Below, in pieces: positions 26,179-34,648 of a stretch of 64,000 nucleotides of DNA (its first letter is position 1; each line of letters begins with the position of its first letter). The stretch lies in contig JAEVZU010000179.1 of NCBI GenBank assembly GCA_023392075.1, positions 3,191 through 67,190 on the forward strand, given 5' to 3'. This DNA comes from Bacillota bacterium. GTDB lineage: Bacteria; Bacillota; Clostridia; Acetivibrionales; DSM-1351. The notes beneath the pieces are model-generated. The model was not told the origin of the DNA. It did not search any database and worked only from the letters and a program-made list of their open reading frames with translations. The position numbers were made by a program, and so were the translations under genes.

Positions 26179-27216
26179 TCACTCTGCATTCAGCCTTCGC
26201 TTCCGGCAGATAAAATCAGCCATCTCCCTTACTTTTTCATGGCTGCTGCCGCAGGCTTCCAGAATGGCGGACCGATAGCGGTCCTCATATTGGTTATCCA
26301 TGTAGTTCAGCGAGTTTACCTGCCACTTCCAGAGTTCGTCCGGTGTGAGATAGAAGAACTTGGGCTGAATCTTTTCCTTGTAAAATTGCTCGTCCATCTT
26401 CAGGATTTGTTCTGCGTCAAGAGCATCAGTAAGCCCGGACAGACCAGGAAATTCCTCATGGCCGATCCATTTGCCCCGGTTCATCGGGCAGACCTCCTGA
26501 CAGACATCGCAGCCGTAAATCCATCCGCCGGTTTGTGCGGCCATTGGCTCTTTCGGAAGGTCTTTTCCGCCAAAGGTCGTCAGAAAAGAAACGCACTTGA
26601 GCGGATTAATGGTGTATTCTTCACACAGCGATGCGGTGGGGCAGGCTTTGATGCAACGATCACACCTCTTTGGACAGGGGCGGAGATCTGGTGTTCCAAT
26701 CAGCTCCATTTCACGGTCTGTTAAAAAAGCTTCTATGTCAATCCACGAACCGGATTCTGTATAAAAGAAGTTGTTGCGGCGGATAATTCCAAGCCCCGCC
26801 TCCATCGCCGCCCACCGCAGGCCGACCACACCAAATTTCCGGTTGGTAGCTGTTTTCAGTCCAAGTTCCTGCATAAAGTTTTCAATTGCAAGGCTGTTTT
26901 GGAATTCTTTTGTGTTCGCGTCAATACGGGTATCAAACAAATATTTTTTTGCAACGTGGCCGTTGACGGCTTGAGGCAACTTGTATCTGGAATACGGCAC
27001 AGTCAATACCACTACGGATTTTGCCCATGGATATTCCTTTTGGAATTGAACAAGGCGTTGCTGCCCTTTATAAAAGGCACTGGATTCCGGTATCTTGTGT
27101 ACCCGCTCATTCAGTTTTTCCTCATAGCCGCCCAGCAATCCAACGGATATAATGCCGCATTTCTCATAGCCCAGTTCAAGAGCCTTTTGATTTATGAGTT
27201 TTACAATTGGATCCAT
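26179..27216 (-). CDS. QueG-like 4Fe-4S protein
   Basis: A 345-residue cytosolic iron-sulfur protein related to epoxyqueuosine reductase QueG and to reductive-dehalogenase C-termini. The N-terminal ~190 residues form a nitroreductase-like or cobalamin-side domain (VVVLTVPYSRY, FGVVGLRWAAMEAGLGIIRRNN). A double 4Fe-4S domain follows, with cysteines in RPCPKRCDRCIKACP, a distal Cys in PLKC, and a second set in CDVCQEVCP. It lacks the HEAT-repeat tail of full QueG and has an oddly large linker, so a QueG role is doubtful. It is probably in one transcript with the small Cys-rich ORF upstream and controlled by MarR. Confidence 0.75.
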   Translation of the reverse strand: MDPIVKLINQKALELGYEKCGIISVGLLGGYEEKLNERVHKIPESSAFYKGQQRLVQFQKEYPWAKSVVVLTVPYSRYKLPQAVNGHVAKKYLFDTRIDANTKEFQNSLAIENFMQELGLKTATNRKFGVVGLRWAAMEAGLGIIRRNNFFYTESGSWIDIEAFLTDREMELIGTPDLRPCPKRCDRCIKACPTASLCEEYTINPLKCVSFLTTFGGKDLPKEPMAAQTGGWIYGCDVCQEVCPMNRGKWIGHEEFPGLSGLTDALDAEQILKMDEQFYKEKIQPKFFYLTPDELWKWQVNSLNYMDNQYEDRYRSAILEACGSSHEKVREMADFICRKRRLNAE

Positions 27217-27241
27217 AATTTATCACTACCCTTCCATAAAA

Positions 27242-27381
27242 TCACGCTTCTCTAAAAGCGCAGTGGTGGTTTCTGAAGATGGAATCCAGGCTGCAGGAAA
27301 TACATTTTGCCGGTCCCATATCACAGGTTTCCACCTGGCGAATAACCCCTGTTTCCCGGATCAGAGACAAAATAATTTCAT
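27242..27381 (-). pseudogene. small Cys/His-rich ORF with apparent one-base frameshift
   Basis: GGGAGG followed by ATG (27381-27379) opens a frame that stops after six codons. Shifting by one base within the first AAA run gives an uninterrupted frame to TGA 27244-27242. The restored 46-residue product would include ETCDMGPAKCISCSL and HHCAF, a Cys4/His2 pattern that looks metal-binding. It is 25 bases upstream of the QueG-like gene. Either a real frameshift has inactivated it or a sequencing indel is present. No family was recognised. Confidence 0.4.
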
Positions 27382-27416
27382 CCTAAATCCTCCCTGAAGA
27401 ACCGTATTAATAAATA

Positions 27417-27492
27417 TGCATATACATGTATTGGTTCATATTAAATACATATTTTTATTCCCTCTCAGATAATATATGCATATACATATATT
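27417..27492. promoter_or_regulatory. paired putative MarR operators
   Basis: TGCATATACATGTATT (27417-27432) and TGCATATACATATATT (27477-27492), 60 bases apart, upstream of the small Cys-rich ORF and QueG-like gene. The second overlaps further ATGCATAT palindromes. Both match the copy in front of the MarR gene. Confidence 0.55.
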
Positions 27493-27543
27493 ATGCATAT
27501 GGTATAAATTTGTCAAGCAAAACAGTATCCATAGTCATAGAAT

Positions 27544-27631
27544 CCGCCTGTATATTCATGAAAGACTGGCATGCAGCCATGCAGGCATGGAAGAAGCTTT
27601 AAGCATATTGGACAATATACTTGAATTATAA
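27544..27631 (+). pseudogene. possible C-terminal gene fragment
   Basis: A short frame reads IHERLACSHAGMEEALSILD and continues to a stop (…NILEL). It has a natural-looking amphipathic C-terminal helix but no start or ribosome binding site. No family was recognised. It may be chance. Confidence 0.2.
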
Positions 27632-27677
27632 TTCCGATTTAAACCGTATATCGTTCTCTGAATAGCTGTTATTGCAT

Positions 27678-27716
27678 AAAAAACCTCTACTAAAAAATTT
27701 CAATAGAGGTTTTTAA
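27678..27716. terminator. bidirectional terminator
   Basis: CCTCTA (27684-27689) pairs with TAGAGG (27704-27709), with A6 on the left and T5 on the right. It serves the minus-strand glycosyltransferase gene. Confidence 0.75.
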
Positions 27717-27759
27717 ACTTCTTAGACGGCAGGATGTGACCATATAGATATTAACAGAT

Positions 27760-28659
27760 TTAGTTTGAATATTTAGCATAGAAATCAAAATTTTCCTGTG
27801 CCCACCCGTACTCGTATTTATGATTTTTTAAAGATTCAGGATCATGAATGGACGCGCAGTATGCTGTCCTTTTTCCCATTTCAATATCATTAAAAAACAT
27901 ATAATATTTCCAAACATTTTTTAATACAAATTCTTTATTTTTATGCCTGGCAGCAAGAATATTGAAGCAGGCACCATTACCTTTATCAAGTGTACAAAGA
28001 TTTTGACCTTCACACTTGCTGCAAAGCAAACGTTGATTCATATCAATCTCAATATCTTTCACCAAACCGGTTTTAAAAGAAGTATACCTGTTTATGCGGA
28101 CTGATAATTCTCCGTCCCCTGCTCCGCATTCTTCACTCCAGTAACCTATCTTTTCAATTAATTCAGGTCTGAGACATTGGCAATGTCCCGGTATAAAATT
28201 CAAAGGCAATCCCGGCATCTTATTAATAAATTGAAGATAGCCCACTCCATTCCTGTTGATGGGTATAGCCGGTGGCATAAACTTCAGATGTGGTTTTTTC
28301 CAGGGAATGCCTAAAAGACCGACTTCTGGGAAGGCATCAAATACTTTCATGAATCTTGAAATCCAATCCGGAGTGTGCAAATTGACATCACTATCTATTG
28401 TAATAAAATATTGATCCGGTTTTCTTCTAGCCAGATTGTAATTTAATGCATAAATTGGTCCCTTGTTTTCCTGAAATCGGGTTATTGATTTAATACGGCT
28501 GTCTTTTAAGCCTTGGATGAAGTCCCAGGTATTGTCTTTGGAATTGCTGTCTATTATGTTAAGTTCAAAGTCATCTGTAGTTTTTAAAAGTGCATTCAGA
28601 TTTCTTATTGTCAACCCCATCCTGTTAAATGTCACATAACTTACAAATGCAGGTACCAT
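27760..28659 (-). CDS. family 2 glycosyltransferase
   Basis: A 299-residue GT-A fold enzyme. It has the nucleotide-binding start VSYVTFNRMGLTIRNL and the IIDSNSKDNTWD loop. The metal/UDP-binding DXD-like motif is FITIDSDVNLHTPDW. A C-terminal region with CSKCEGQNLCTLDKGNGAC contributes four or five cysteines, possibly a zinc-binding insertion. There is no membrane segment. I chose ATG 28659 because AAGGAG is seven bases upstream; the longer frame to 28734 has no ribosome binding site. No polysaccharide biosynthesis cluster surrounds it, so the acceptor is unknown. Confidence 0.78.
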   Translation of the reverse strand: MVPAFVSYVTFNRMGLTIRNLNALLKTTDDFELNIIDSNSKDNTWDFIQGLKDSRIKSITRFQENKGPIYALNYNLARRKPDQYFITIDSDVNLHTPDWISRFMKVFDAFPEVGLLGIPWKKPHLKFMPPAIPINRNGVGYLQFINKMPGLPLNFIPGHCQCLRPELIEKIGYWSEECGAGDGELSVRINRYTSFKTGLVKDIEIDMNQRLLCSKCEGQNLCTLDKGNGACFNILAARHKNKEFVLKNVWKYYMFFNDIEMGKRTAYCASIHDPESLKNHKYEYGWAQENFDFYAKYSN

Positions 28660-28985
28660 ATTTTTTCTCCTTTTAACTAAAATATTTACCGGAACTTCCT
28701 TAAATAAATTACTGTATGACATGGTCATGTCCAAAATATTTCATCTATAAAAATGCTTTGAATATAGTAATTATCTTTTCTTGTTATGAATTGGTTGACA
28801 AAATTCCTTATATCCATATTATGATTTTTAATTCATATTGTTACAGAATATAGAATTCCTAAGAATATTCTGGAAATAATGCACTCTTTTTGTAAACATA
28901 AATATTAAGTAATTAAGCATCAATTATTTTCCAGGAGCCTTGTATTAAATTGTGCATATAGATCTGACAATAAAAAGAGACATTG

Positions 28986-29867
28986 TTACATAAATTCAAT
29001 AAAACTTTTCTGATGTAAAAGCTTTTTTGTTACATCCCAAAGCTGGTTCTGCATTTTGATATCTCCGCCAGGATATATCGGTACAATGCTCTCACCGGTG
29101 CCAACGTTGAAATATCCTCCAGTTATCCCTTGATACTGGGGGTCTGCAGCCAAACGAACAATAATATCAGCACCCTTTTGTGGATCTCCTATATGCAGGA
29201 GCTTTAATATTTTAGTAAGCACCGAAGAAAATCCCAACTCGCGTCCGAGTCCTGTAACATTAAACCCGGGATTAATCACATTTACTGCAACTCCTGTCCC
29301 CTCCAGCCGACGTCCAAGTTCTCCCGTGAACATAATATTCAGAAGTTTCGTCTTTCCATAGATCAAAGAGGAGCCTCTGGCAGTAAATTCAGAAGTATCT
29401 GTCAAATCCTCCGGCAGTTTAAGCCCGCCATGATTGCGTGATGCTTCAGAGGCAACATTAACGATCCTTGCACTGTTTGATTTGGTCAGTGAACCTAACA
29501 AGGTATGTGTCAACAGCCATGGCGCAAGATAGTTTACTGCCATCATTTCAGGAAATCCCTCTTTGGTTGTCCGCTGTTCAAATCCATGCAGTCCTGCATT
29601 GTTTATTAATATGTCAATCTGAGGATTAGCAGCTTTTATTTCACTGCCGATTCTTCTCACATCCTCCATTAGTGACAGGTCACCGTAAAAAAAGTCCGCT
29701 TTTGCATTTTGCGCAAAAGCCTTTATCTTATTTTTTGTTGCTTCTGCACGTTCTTGGTTTCTGGCAGTTAACGCAAGCCGGGTCCCGCGTTTTGCCAATT
29801 CAATTGCCGCCAATTGGCCAAGACCGCTGGTAGCTCCAGTTATTACTGCAATCGGATGTGTTTCCAT
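28986..29867 (-). CDS. short-chain dehydrogenase (retinol-dehydrogenase-like)
   Basis: A 293-residue classical SDR. It has the cofactor motif TGATSGLGQLAAIEL, NNAGLHG, catalytic Ser in NVASEAS and Tyr/Lys in SLIYGKTKLLN. The Arg-rich segment after the first strand (LTARNQERAE) suggests NADP(H). It resembles the retinol-dehydrogenase/WWOX-like group, broadly active on ketones or aldehydes. It is divergent from a MarR regulator with two palindromic operators between them, so expression is probably MarR-controlled and inducible. The ribosome binding site is AAGGAGG. Confidence 0.87.
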   Translation of the reverse strand: METHPIAVITGATSGLGQLAAIELAKRGTRLALTARNQERAEATKNKIKAFAQNAKADFFYGDLSLMEDVRRIGSEIKAANPQIDILINNAGLHGFEQRTTKEGFPEMMAVNYLAPWLLTHTLLGSLTKSNSARIVNVASEASRNHGGLKLPEDLTDTSEFTARGSSLIYGKTKLLNIMFTGELGRRLEGTGVAVNVINPGFNVTGLGRELGFSSVLTKILKLLHIGDPQKGADIIVRLAADPQYQGITGGYFNVGTGESIVPIYPGGDIKMQNQLWDVTKKLLHQKSFIEFM

Positions 29868-29952
29868 ATAAATCCTCCTTGGATTATAAGATCAATTTTA
29901 TAGATTTCATTACTAACTTTATGTTTCACTTGACGTCTGGCAAAACATAAAA

Positions 29953-30004
29953 TATACTTGACATATATCAAGTATATAAATCTATTTGATATATGTCAAG
30001 TATA
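29953..30004. promoter_or_regulatory. two MarR-type operator palindromes in a divergent promoter
   Basis: Site 1 (29953-29976) is a perfect TATACTTGA-N6-TCAAGTATA. Site 2 (29981-30004) keeps the TTGA-N6-TCAAGTATA core. Together the two sites also form an 18-bp inverted repeat with a 14-base centre. They lie between the SDR gene and the MarR gene and overlap the likely promoters of both. Confidence 0.8.
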
Positions 30005-30020
30005 TTGAAAGGTGAAAACT

Positions 30021-30485
30021 ATGGAAAATAACATTCAAAATACAAATTTTACGAGAACTCAGCTTGAGCTGGACCTTGGCAAACAACTTAATGCGCTGAT
30101 AAGTGCTTCCCACGCGCTCAATGTGAGAACTGCCGCCGTTTTTGATCCAACCCTGCAGCCGGCATCTTTTCTAATTGTACGCTGGCTTCTATCCTATGGA
30201 CCGGCAACCGCTACCCTTTTGGCCGAATCAACCGCCATGGACCGAAGTTCTGTCAGCCGTCTTGTTACTCAACTCAAACAGTTAGGTTATGTGAAAAGTG
30301 AAACTCACCCGGAAGATCGCCGCGGCGTATTAATATCCTTGACAGAATCCGGGCGTGAAAAAGCATCAAATGCTATAAAAGAAAAGGAAAAAGAATTTTA
30401 TAAACGCATTTCTAATTGGGAAGATTCAGAGCTCAAAACATTTGTTGAAATGCTTAAGTACTTTAATGGGTCTACAGACCACTAA
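30021..30485 (+). CDS. MarR family transcriptional regulator
   Basis: A 154-residue winged-helix regulator. The recognition region is LLAESTAMDRSSVSRLVTQL and the wing HPEDRRGVLISLTESGREKA. The start at ATG 30021 is chosen over an in-frame GTG at 30012 because GAAAGGTG is correctly spaced. It faces an SDR gene across two strong palindromes, the usual layout of a MarR repressor controlling itself and a detoxifying oxidoreductase. No conserved N-terminal cysteine is seen, so a ligand rather than an oxidant may be the signal. Confidence 0.88.
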   Translation: MENNIQNTNFTRTQLELDLGKQLNALISASHALNVRTAAVFDPTLQPASFLIVRWLLSYGPATATLLAESTAMDRSSVSRLVTQLKQLGYVKSETHPEDRRGVLISLTESGREKASNAIKEKEKEFYKRISNWEDSELKTFVEMLKYFNGSTDH

Positions 30486-30505
30486 AATTCTTATTTTGTA
30501 TCACA

Positions 30506-30538
30506 GGGCTTACAAGCCGCGAAATGACTTATAAGCCC
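30506..30538. terminator. hairpin between convergent genes
   Basis: GGGCTTA-C-AAG (30506-30516) pairs with CTT-A-TAAGCCC (30528-30538). It lacks a clear U-tract, so it is a weak terminator candidate between the MarR and GH2 genes. Confidence 0.4.
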
Positions 30539-30546
30539 TATAATAA

Positions 30547-32961
30547 TCAATTAACCTGTAACATAATGGTGTTTGACCTGCAGCCTTCTGCAGCTGCCGT
30601 CACGGTTATGGTACCTGCCTCCGCTTTTGATCTGACAACTGCCAAAACCTTCCCGTCAAAAGTTGTTCTTTCGGTATCAAAGAAATTCTCGGTGCTCTTT
30701 GGATCTGCACTTCCAAACCCTTGTAAAACTCCTGCCCCTTCTACCGTAACAGATACTTTTCTGTCGGCTAAGGTCTGAAGTATCCCGGCTTCATCCGTAA
30801 GAGAAATCATAATATATGCCAGGTCTTCTCCCGTTGCCTGCAGTACTCCCCTGTCAACATCCATTTTAAGTTCCAATGCTTTGCCTGCTGTTTCCAAAAC
30901 CATACTTCCTGTTTCCTTACCATTTGTATATGCAACTGCTTTCAGTTCACCAGACGCATATACAATATCAAAAATTGCTTTAAATCCGTTCTCTTCACCT
31001 ACTGCAGCTTTTCCCGCAGATTTGCCGTTTAAAAGAAGTTCTACTTCTCCTGCGTCAGAATATACTTCAACTATTATTGGTTTTCCTTCAAAGCCCGGCC
31101 ATGTCCAACTTGATAAGGAATCGCTCCAGGACCAGGGGGTTGAAAGAAGCTTTTTACTGTAATGCCCGGGGCGCTGTACCGCGATATACGGCTGATTGCG
31201 CAGACCAAACACGATTTCACGGTAGTAGGATGCAGGACGACGGTCACCTATAAGGTCAACATCGCCGCAATATGCAGCCATCCACGGGTATTTCCCCATA
31301 ATCCCTCCGTTTTCGGCTCCTTCATATTCACATTTGCCAATTCCGCATTCTCCAAGATAGTCCCACCCTGTCCATGTAAAATCTCCAATCACATGTCCGT
31401 TTTCTTTGACCATCTTCCAGTTGCCGGCAATATCTCTGGGATAGGTTTCGCTCCCAACGATAACACGGTTAGGGAATAATTGCTTATCCATTTCATATCG
31501 GGCATCACCATAATTCAAGCCTGCTATATCAACTGCCGCAAAGGCTTCAGCAGTTGAATATGTTACCATATCTGAGGTTATCAAAGTTCTCATCATGTTT
31601 GTTATATCTGACATAACAGAGTTAACATCTCCTGACATCCCTTCCTGCATCATGCCCTGCAATTGACTCATTACTGAGACAAATCCATTAACGGAGTTTG
31701 TAGTAAATCTTGTATTATCCATGCTGCTGATTTTTTCAGCAAGCCTTCTGCTCCAGGCATTACCGTTTGCAGTGCCAGTTTCCGGAATCTCATTTCCTAT
31801 GGAGTACATAATAACACTCGGGTGGTTAAAATCCTTATTTACCATCGCTTGAATGTCCTGTTCCCACCAGTCTGAAAAATACAATGCGTAATCGTAAGGA
31901 GATTTATTTGAGGTCCAAATGTCAAAGGCCTCATCCATTACCAGCATGCCAAAACGGTCACAGGCATTCAGCAACGCTTTGCTAGCAGGATTATGAGCGC
32001 TGCGGATAGCATTGAAACCAGCCTTCTTTAATATTTCCACCCGGCGTTCTTCAGCTCTGTCAAAAGTAGCTGCTCCGATCACACCATTGTCATGATGGAT
32101 ACACGCACCACGAAGCTTTACAACCTTTCCGTTGATTTTCAAACCTTCCTCTGCATCCAGTGAAAGAGAACGGATCCCAAAAGTGTTTGTTTCTTCATCC
32201 AGCAATTTTGCGTCATCCACAACCTTACTCCTGCAGGTATACAGGTAGGGCGTATCCACACTCCAGCGCTCAGGCTGCTTTACATGCAATCGCTGGCGTA
32301 TGACTGCACTTTCTCCCGCAAAAACCGTCAATGGTGCATTATCAACTGCTATAACAGTACCCCCGGCATCTATGATTTCAGTTATCACCCTGGTGTTTGC
32401 AGGATTCATACCATCATTTTCAACTGTAGTTGCCACAACCACTATCGCACGTCTGTCATCCAGATCGGGTGTTGTAATTTTCACACCGTCTGCAGTGATA
32501 TGAACCGGTTCGGCCACCATGATTTTGGTATTGCGGTAAATTCCGGTCCCGGTGTACCAGCGGGAATCATCTCCACTCTTTGCAACAACTTTTATTTCAT
32601 TTTCAGTTCCGTATTTCAGAAAACGATCGGCCTTTATATAGAAATTACTGTAGCCATAGGGGCGCTGTCCCGCCAAATCACCATTGATGTACACCATAGC
32701 GTTCATGTATACGCCTTCAAATTCAAATGTAACTCTTTTATTCTTGTATTCTGCCGGTACAAAGAATTTCTTTACATAATCGTAAGATCCATCAGGAAAA
32801 AATCCTTTTTTGTATTCACTTACGGCTTTGGCATCCCTATGTTTCATAATCATCGCATCATATGGCAGAGTCACCTGCTTGGGCGGCTCACCGGGAACCA
32901 TGTTAAAAAAACCCGTATTAGGCCCGACTGTCCAACCATGGTTGAATGTTTCTCTAATCAT
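30547..32961 (-). CDS. glycoside hydrolase family 2 (beta-galactosidase-like)
   Basis: An 804-residue cytoplasmic retaining glycosidase with no signal peptide. The domains run: GH2 sugar-binding jelly roll (about 1-160, RETFNHGWTVG, SRWYTGTGIYRN), GH2 immunoglobulin-like (about 165-265), and TIM barrel (about 270-560). The acid/base Glu is in YSIGNEIPE (~391) and the nucleophile Glu in VGSETYPR (~505). A DUF4982 domain (EVELLLNGKSAG) and a C-terminal Ig-like domain (GAGVLQGFGSADP) complete it. An insert rich in Met near ~440-470 (SQLQGMMQEGMSG) is unusual. I chose ATG 32961 on the basis of GAAAGG upstream; the TTG at 32982 is less likely. It is downstream of a GPH sugar symporter, and galactoside or glucuronide substrates are both possible. 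Confidence 0.88.
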   Translation of the reverse strand: MIRETFNHGWTVGPNTGFFNMVPGEPPKQVTLPYDAMIMKHRDAKAVSEYKKGFFPDGSYDYVKKFFVPAEYKNKRVTFEFEGVYMNAMVYINGDLAGQRPYGYSNFYIKADRFLKYGTENEIKVVAKSGDDSRWYTGTGIYRNTKIMVAEPVHITADGVKITTPDLDDRRAIVVVATTVENDGMNPANTRVITEIIDAGGTVIAVDNAPLTVFAGESAVIRQRLHVKQPERWSVDTPYLYTCRSKVVDDAKLLDEETNTFGIRSLSLDAEEGLKINGKVVKLRGACIHHDNGVIGAATFDRAEERRVEILKKAGFNAIRSAHNPASKALLNACDRFGMLVMDEAFDIWTSNKSPYDYALYFSDWWEQDIQAMVNKDFNHPSVIMYSIGNEIPETGTANGNAWSRRLAEKISSMDNTRFTTNSVNGFVSVMSQLQGMMQEGMSGDVNSVMSDITNMMRTLITSDMVTYSTAEAFAAVDIAGLNYGDARYEMDKQLFPNRVIVGSETYPRDIAGNWKMVKENGHVIGDFTWTGWDYLGECGIGKCEYEGAENGGIMGKYPWMAAYCGDVDLIGDRRPASYYREIVFGLRNQPYIAVQRPGHYSKKLLSTPWSWSDSLSSWTWPGFEGKPIIVEVYSDAGEVELLLNGKSAGKAAVGEENGFKAIFDIVYASGELKAVAYTNGKETGSMVLETAGKALELKMDVDRGVLQATGEDLAYIMISLTDEAGILQTLADRKVSVTVEGAGVLQGFGSADPKSTENFFDTERTTFDGKVLAVVRSKAEAGTITVTAAAEGCRSNTIMLQVN

Positions 32962-33069
32962 ATCAGTTACTACCTTTCTCAAAATTTATTTTTTATTTAT
33001 TTAACTAAACCCGTTAGCATTTCATAGCCGGAAAACGCGTTTCAATCATACTTGAATATTAATTATATT

Positions 33070-34443
33070 TTACAAAGTGCTTGATTCTGTGAGCTTTTGC
33101 ATATCAGATTTTTTGTTTACTTCTTCTACGTTTAAGAAAAATAGAATAACAAAAACAATTAAGGATGTCAGTAAAGGTAAACCAATATATGTCACCTTGA
33201 TTGTGCTTAACACAGATTGAGCCTGAGCTGCAGCCAGTCCGTTAAATCCGGTGTATGCCAGCATCCAGCCGGAAAACGCCGAACCAATTCCTGTTCCCAC
33301 CTTGTATCCAACGGATGAACAGCTGAAAATAGTACCTTCGATTCTGACGTTGAATTTATTAAAACCATATAAAGCAGTTTCTGAAATCAAAGCATTTAAT
33401 GAACCTACAAGAGGAGCTGAAGCTAAACCGGCTATTGCTAATCCCACCAGCAGACAAGTAAAGTTCCAACTACCTGCAGCAAGGTTCCAAACAGTGGCTA
33501 AAATGCTAATAGATGCACCTGCCATACAAACCTTCCGTATACCAAATTTCTTTGTCAGTGCCGGAGTAAATGACAGACCGATAACTACCGGTACCATCTG
33601 AATAAGCCCTATAATTCCCAGCAAAGCTTCATTCTTCAAAACATATTTACAAAAGTAAATACCGGTGCCACTCATATAGCCGCCTGCAAAGTAGTTTGCA
33701 AGGTAAATACCAAATATCATTAAGAAATATTTATTTAAAACCAGGTACCTTATTCTGGTTAAAAGAGGTATTTTCAAATCATCGCTATCCGATTTTCCTT
33801 CAACTCCAAGTTCTTCCGGGGTTAGCTCCTTGATGCCAAGAGCTGTAAACAGCATAGCCCCCACCAAAATCACGCCATACAGCAATGCAACCCATCTCCA
33901 ACCGGTTTCTCCTCCGCCAAATGAGTCTACGAGCTTCATTGTAAATGTATTAATGAATAATGCTGCCAGCAATGCAAAGAAAAACCTGAAGGTACCCATG
34001 GATACTCTATCTTCCTTGTTTGTAGTAATTAGAGAAGTAAAGGCAGCATAGGAAATATTATTTGCTGCATAAAACCCTGCACCTATCAGTGAGTATATTA
34101 CAAAAATCCATATATATTGAAGGATTTCAGAAACATTTTTGGGAACATTGAACAACATAAATGTCGCAATTGCACAGGGGATAATCGTCCAAAAAAACCA
34201 TGGCTTTGCTTTCCCCCATTTTGTCCGGGTTTTATCAATAAATCCTCCAATAACAACATCTGTTACGACATCCATCAATCTCGAAACAAGCATAATGGTT
34301 CCTATTATTCCTGCGTTTAGCCCTAAGGTATTCGTAAAGTAAATCAGCGCAAACCCGGAAATAAAAGCCCAGCAAAAATTACCGCCAAAATCACCCAAAC
34401 CATAAAAGATTTTTTCTCTTATTTTTAATCTTTTACTGTTCAT
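33070..34443 (-). CDS. GPH-family sugar:cation symporter
   Basis: A 457-residue major-facilitator-type transporter of the glycoside-pentoside-hexuronide family, with twelve predicted membrane segments. It opens with the family signature KIFYGLGDFGGNFCWAF and has GFIDKTRTKWGKAKPWFFW in the first cytoplasmic loop. It probably imports a disaccharide or uronide by Na+ or H+ symport for the GH2 enzyme encoded 108 bases downstream. The start at ATG 34443 follows GGGGGAAG. The gene pair lies behind a separate AraC regulator. Confidence 0.88.
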   Translation of the reverse strand: MNSKRLKIREKIFYGLGDFGGNFCWAFISGFALIYFTNTLGLNAGIIGTIMLVSRLMDVVTDVVIGGFIDKTRTKWGKAKPWFFWTIIPCAIATFMLFNVPKNVSEILQYIWIFVIYSLIGAGFYAANNISYAAFTSLITTNKEDRVSMGTFRFFFALLAALFINTFTMKLVDSFGGGETGWRWVALLYGVILVGAMLFTALGIKELTPEELGVEGKSDSDDLKIPLLTRIRYLVLNKYFLMIFGIYLANYFAGGYMSGTGIYFCKYVLKNEALLGIIGLIQMVPVVIGLSFTPALTKKFGIRKVCMAGASISILATVWNLAAGSWNFTCLLVGLAIAGLASAPLVGSLNALISETALYGFNKFNVRIEGTIFSCSSVGYKVGTGIGSAFSGWMLAYTGFNGLAAAQAQSVLSTIKVTYIGLPLLTSLIVFVILFFLNVEEVNKKSDMQKLTESSTL

Positions 34444-34572
34444 CAATAACTTCCCCCTTTAATAAAATTAAATGTTCAAAATAATTGCAACTACCTTGAA
34501 AACGTCCGATGCCACATCCTTTCCAAATTAAAATGTACTGTTCCATTAATAATTCAAGACTAATTTAACACA

Positions 34573-34602
34573 AAATAAAAAAAGGAAGCATTGCTTCCTT
34601 TC
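34573..34602 (-). terminator. terminator of AraC gene
   Basis: On the minus strand AAAGGAAGCA pairs with TGCTTCCTTT with almost no loop, followed by a T-rich run. It separates the regulator from the symporter and GH2 genes. Confidence 0.85.
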
Positions 34603-34648
34603 GACTAGTTAAAATTAAATTCTGTGTCCTTTTTCGACTAAAAATTAT

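Noticed and set aside
28735..28985. TTGACA with a TATGAT box on the plus strand (28798-28830)
   Set aside because: The spacing is about 19 bases and it points into the 3' end of an opposing gene; no transcript to explain it.
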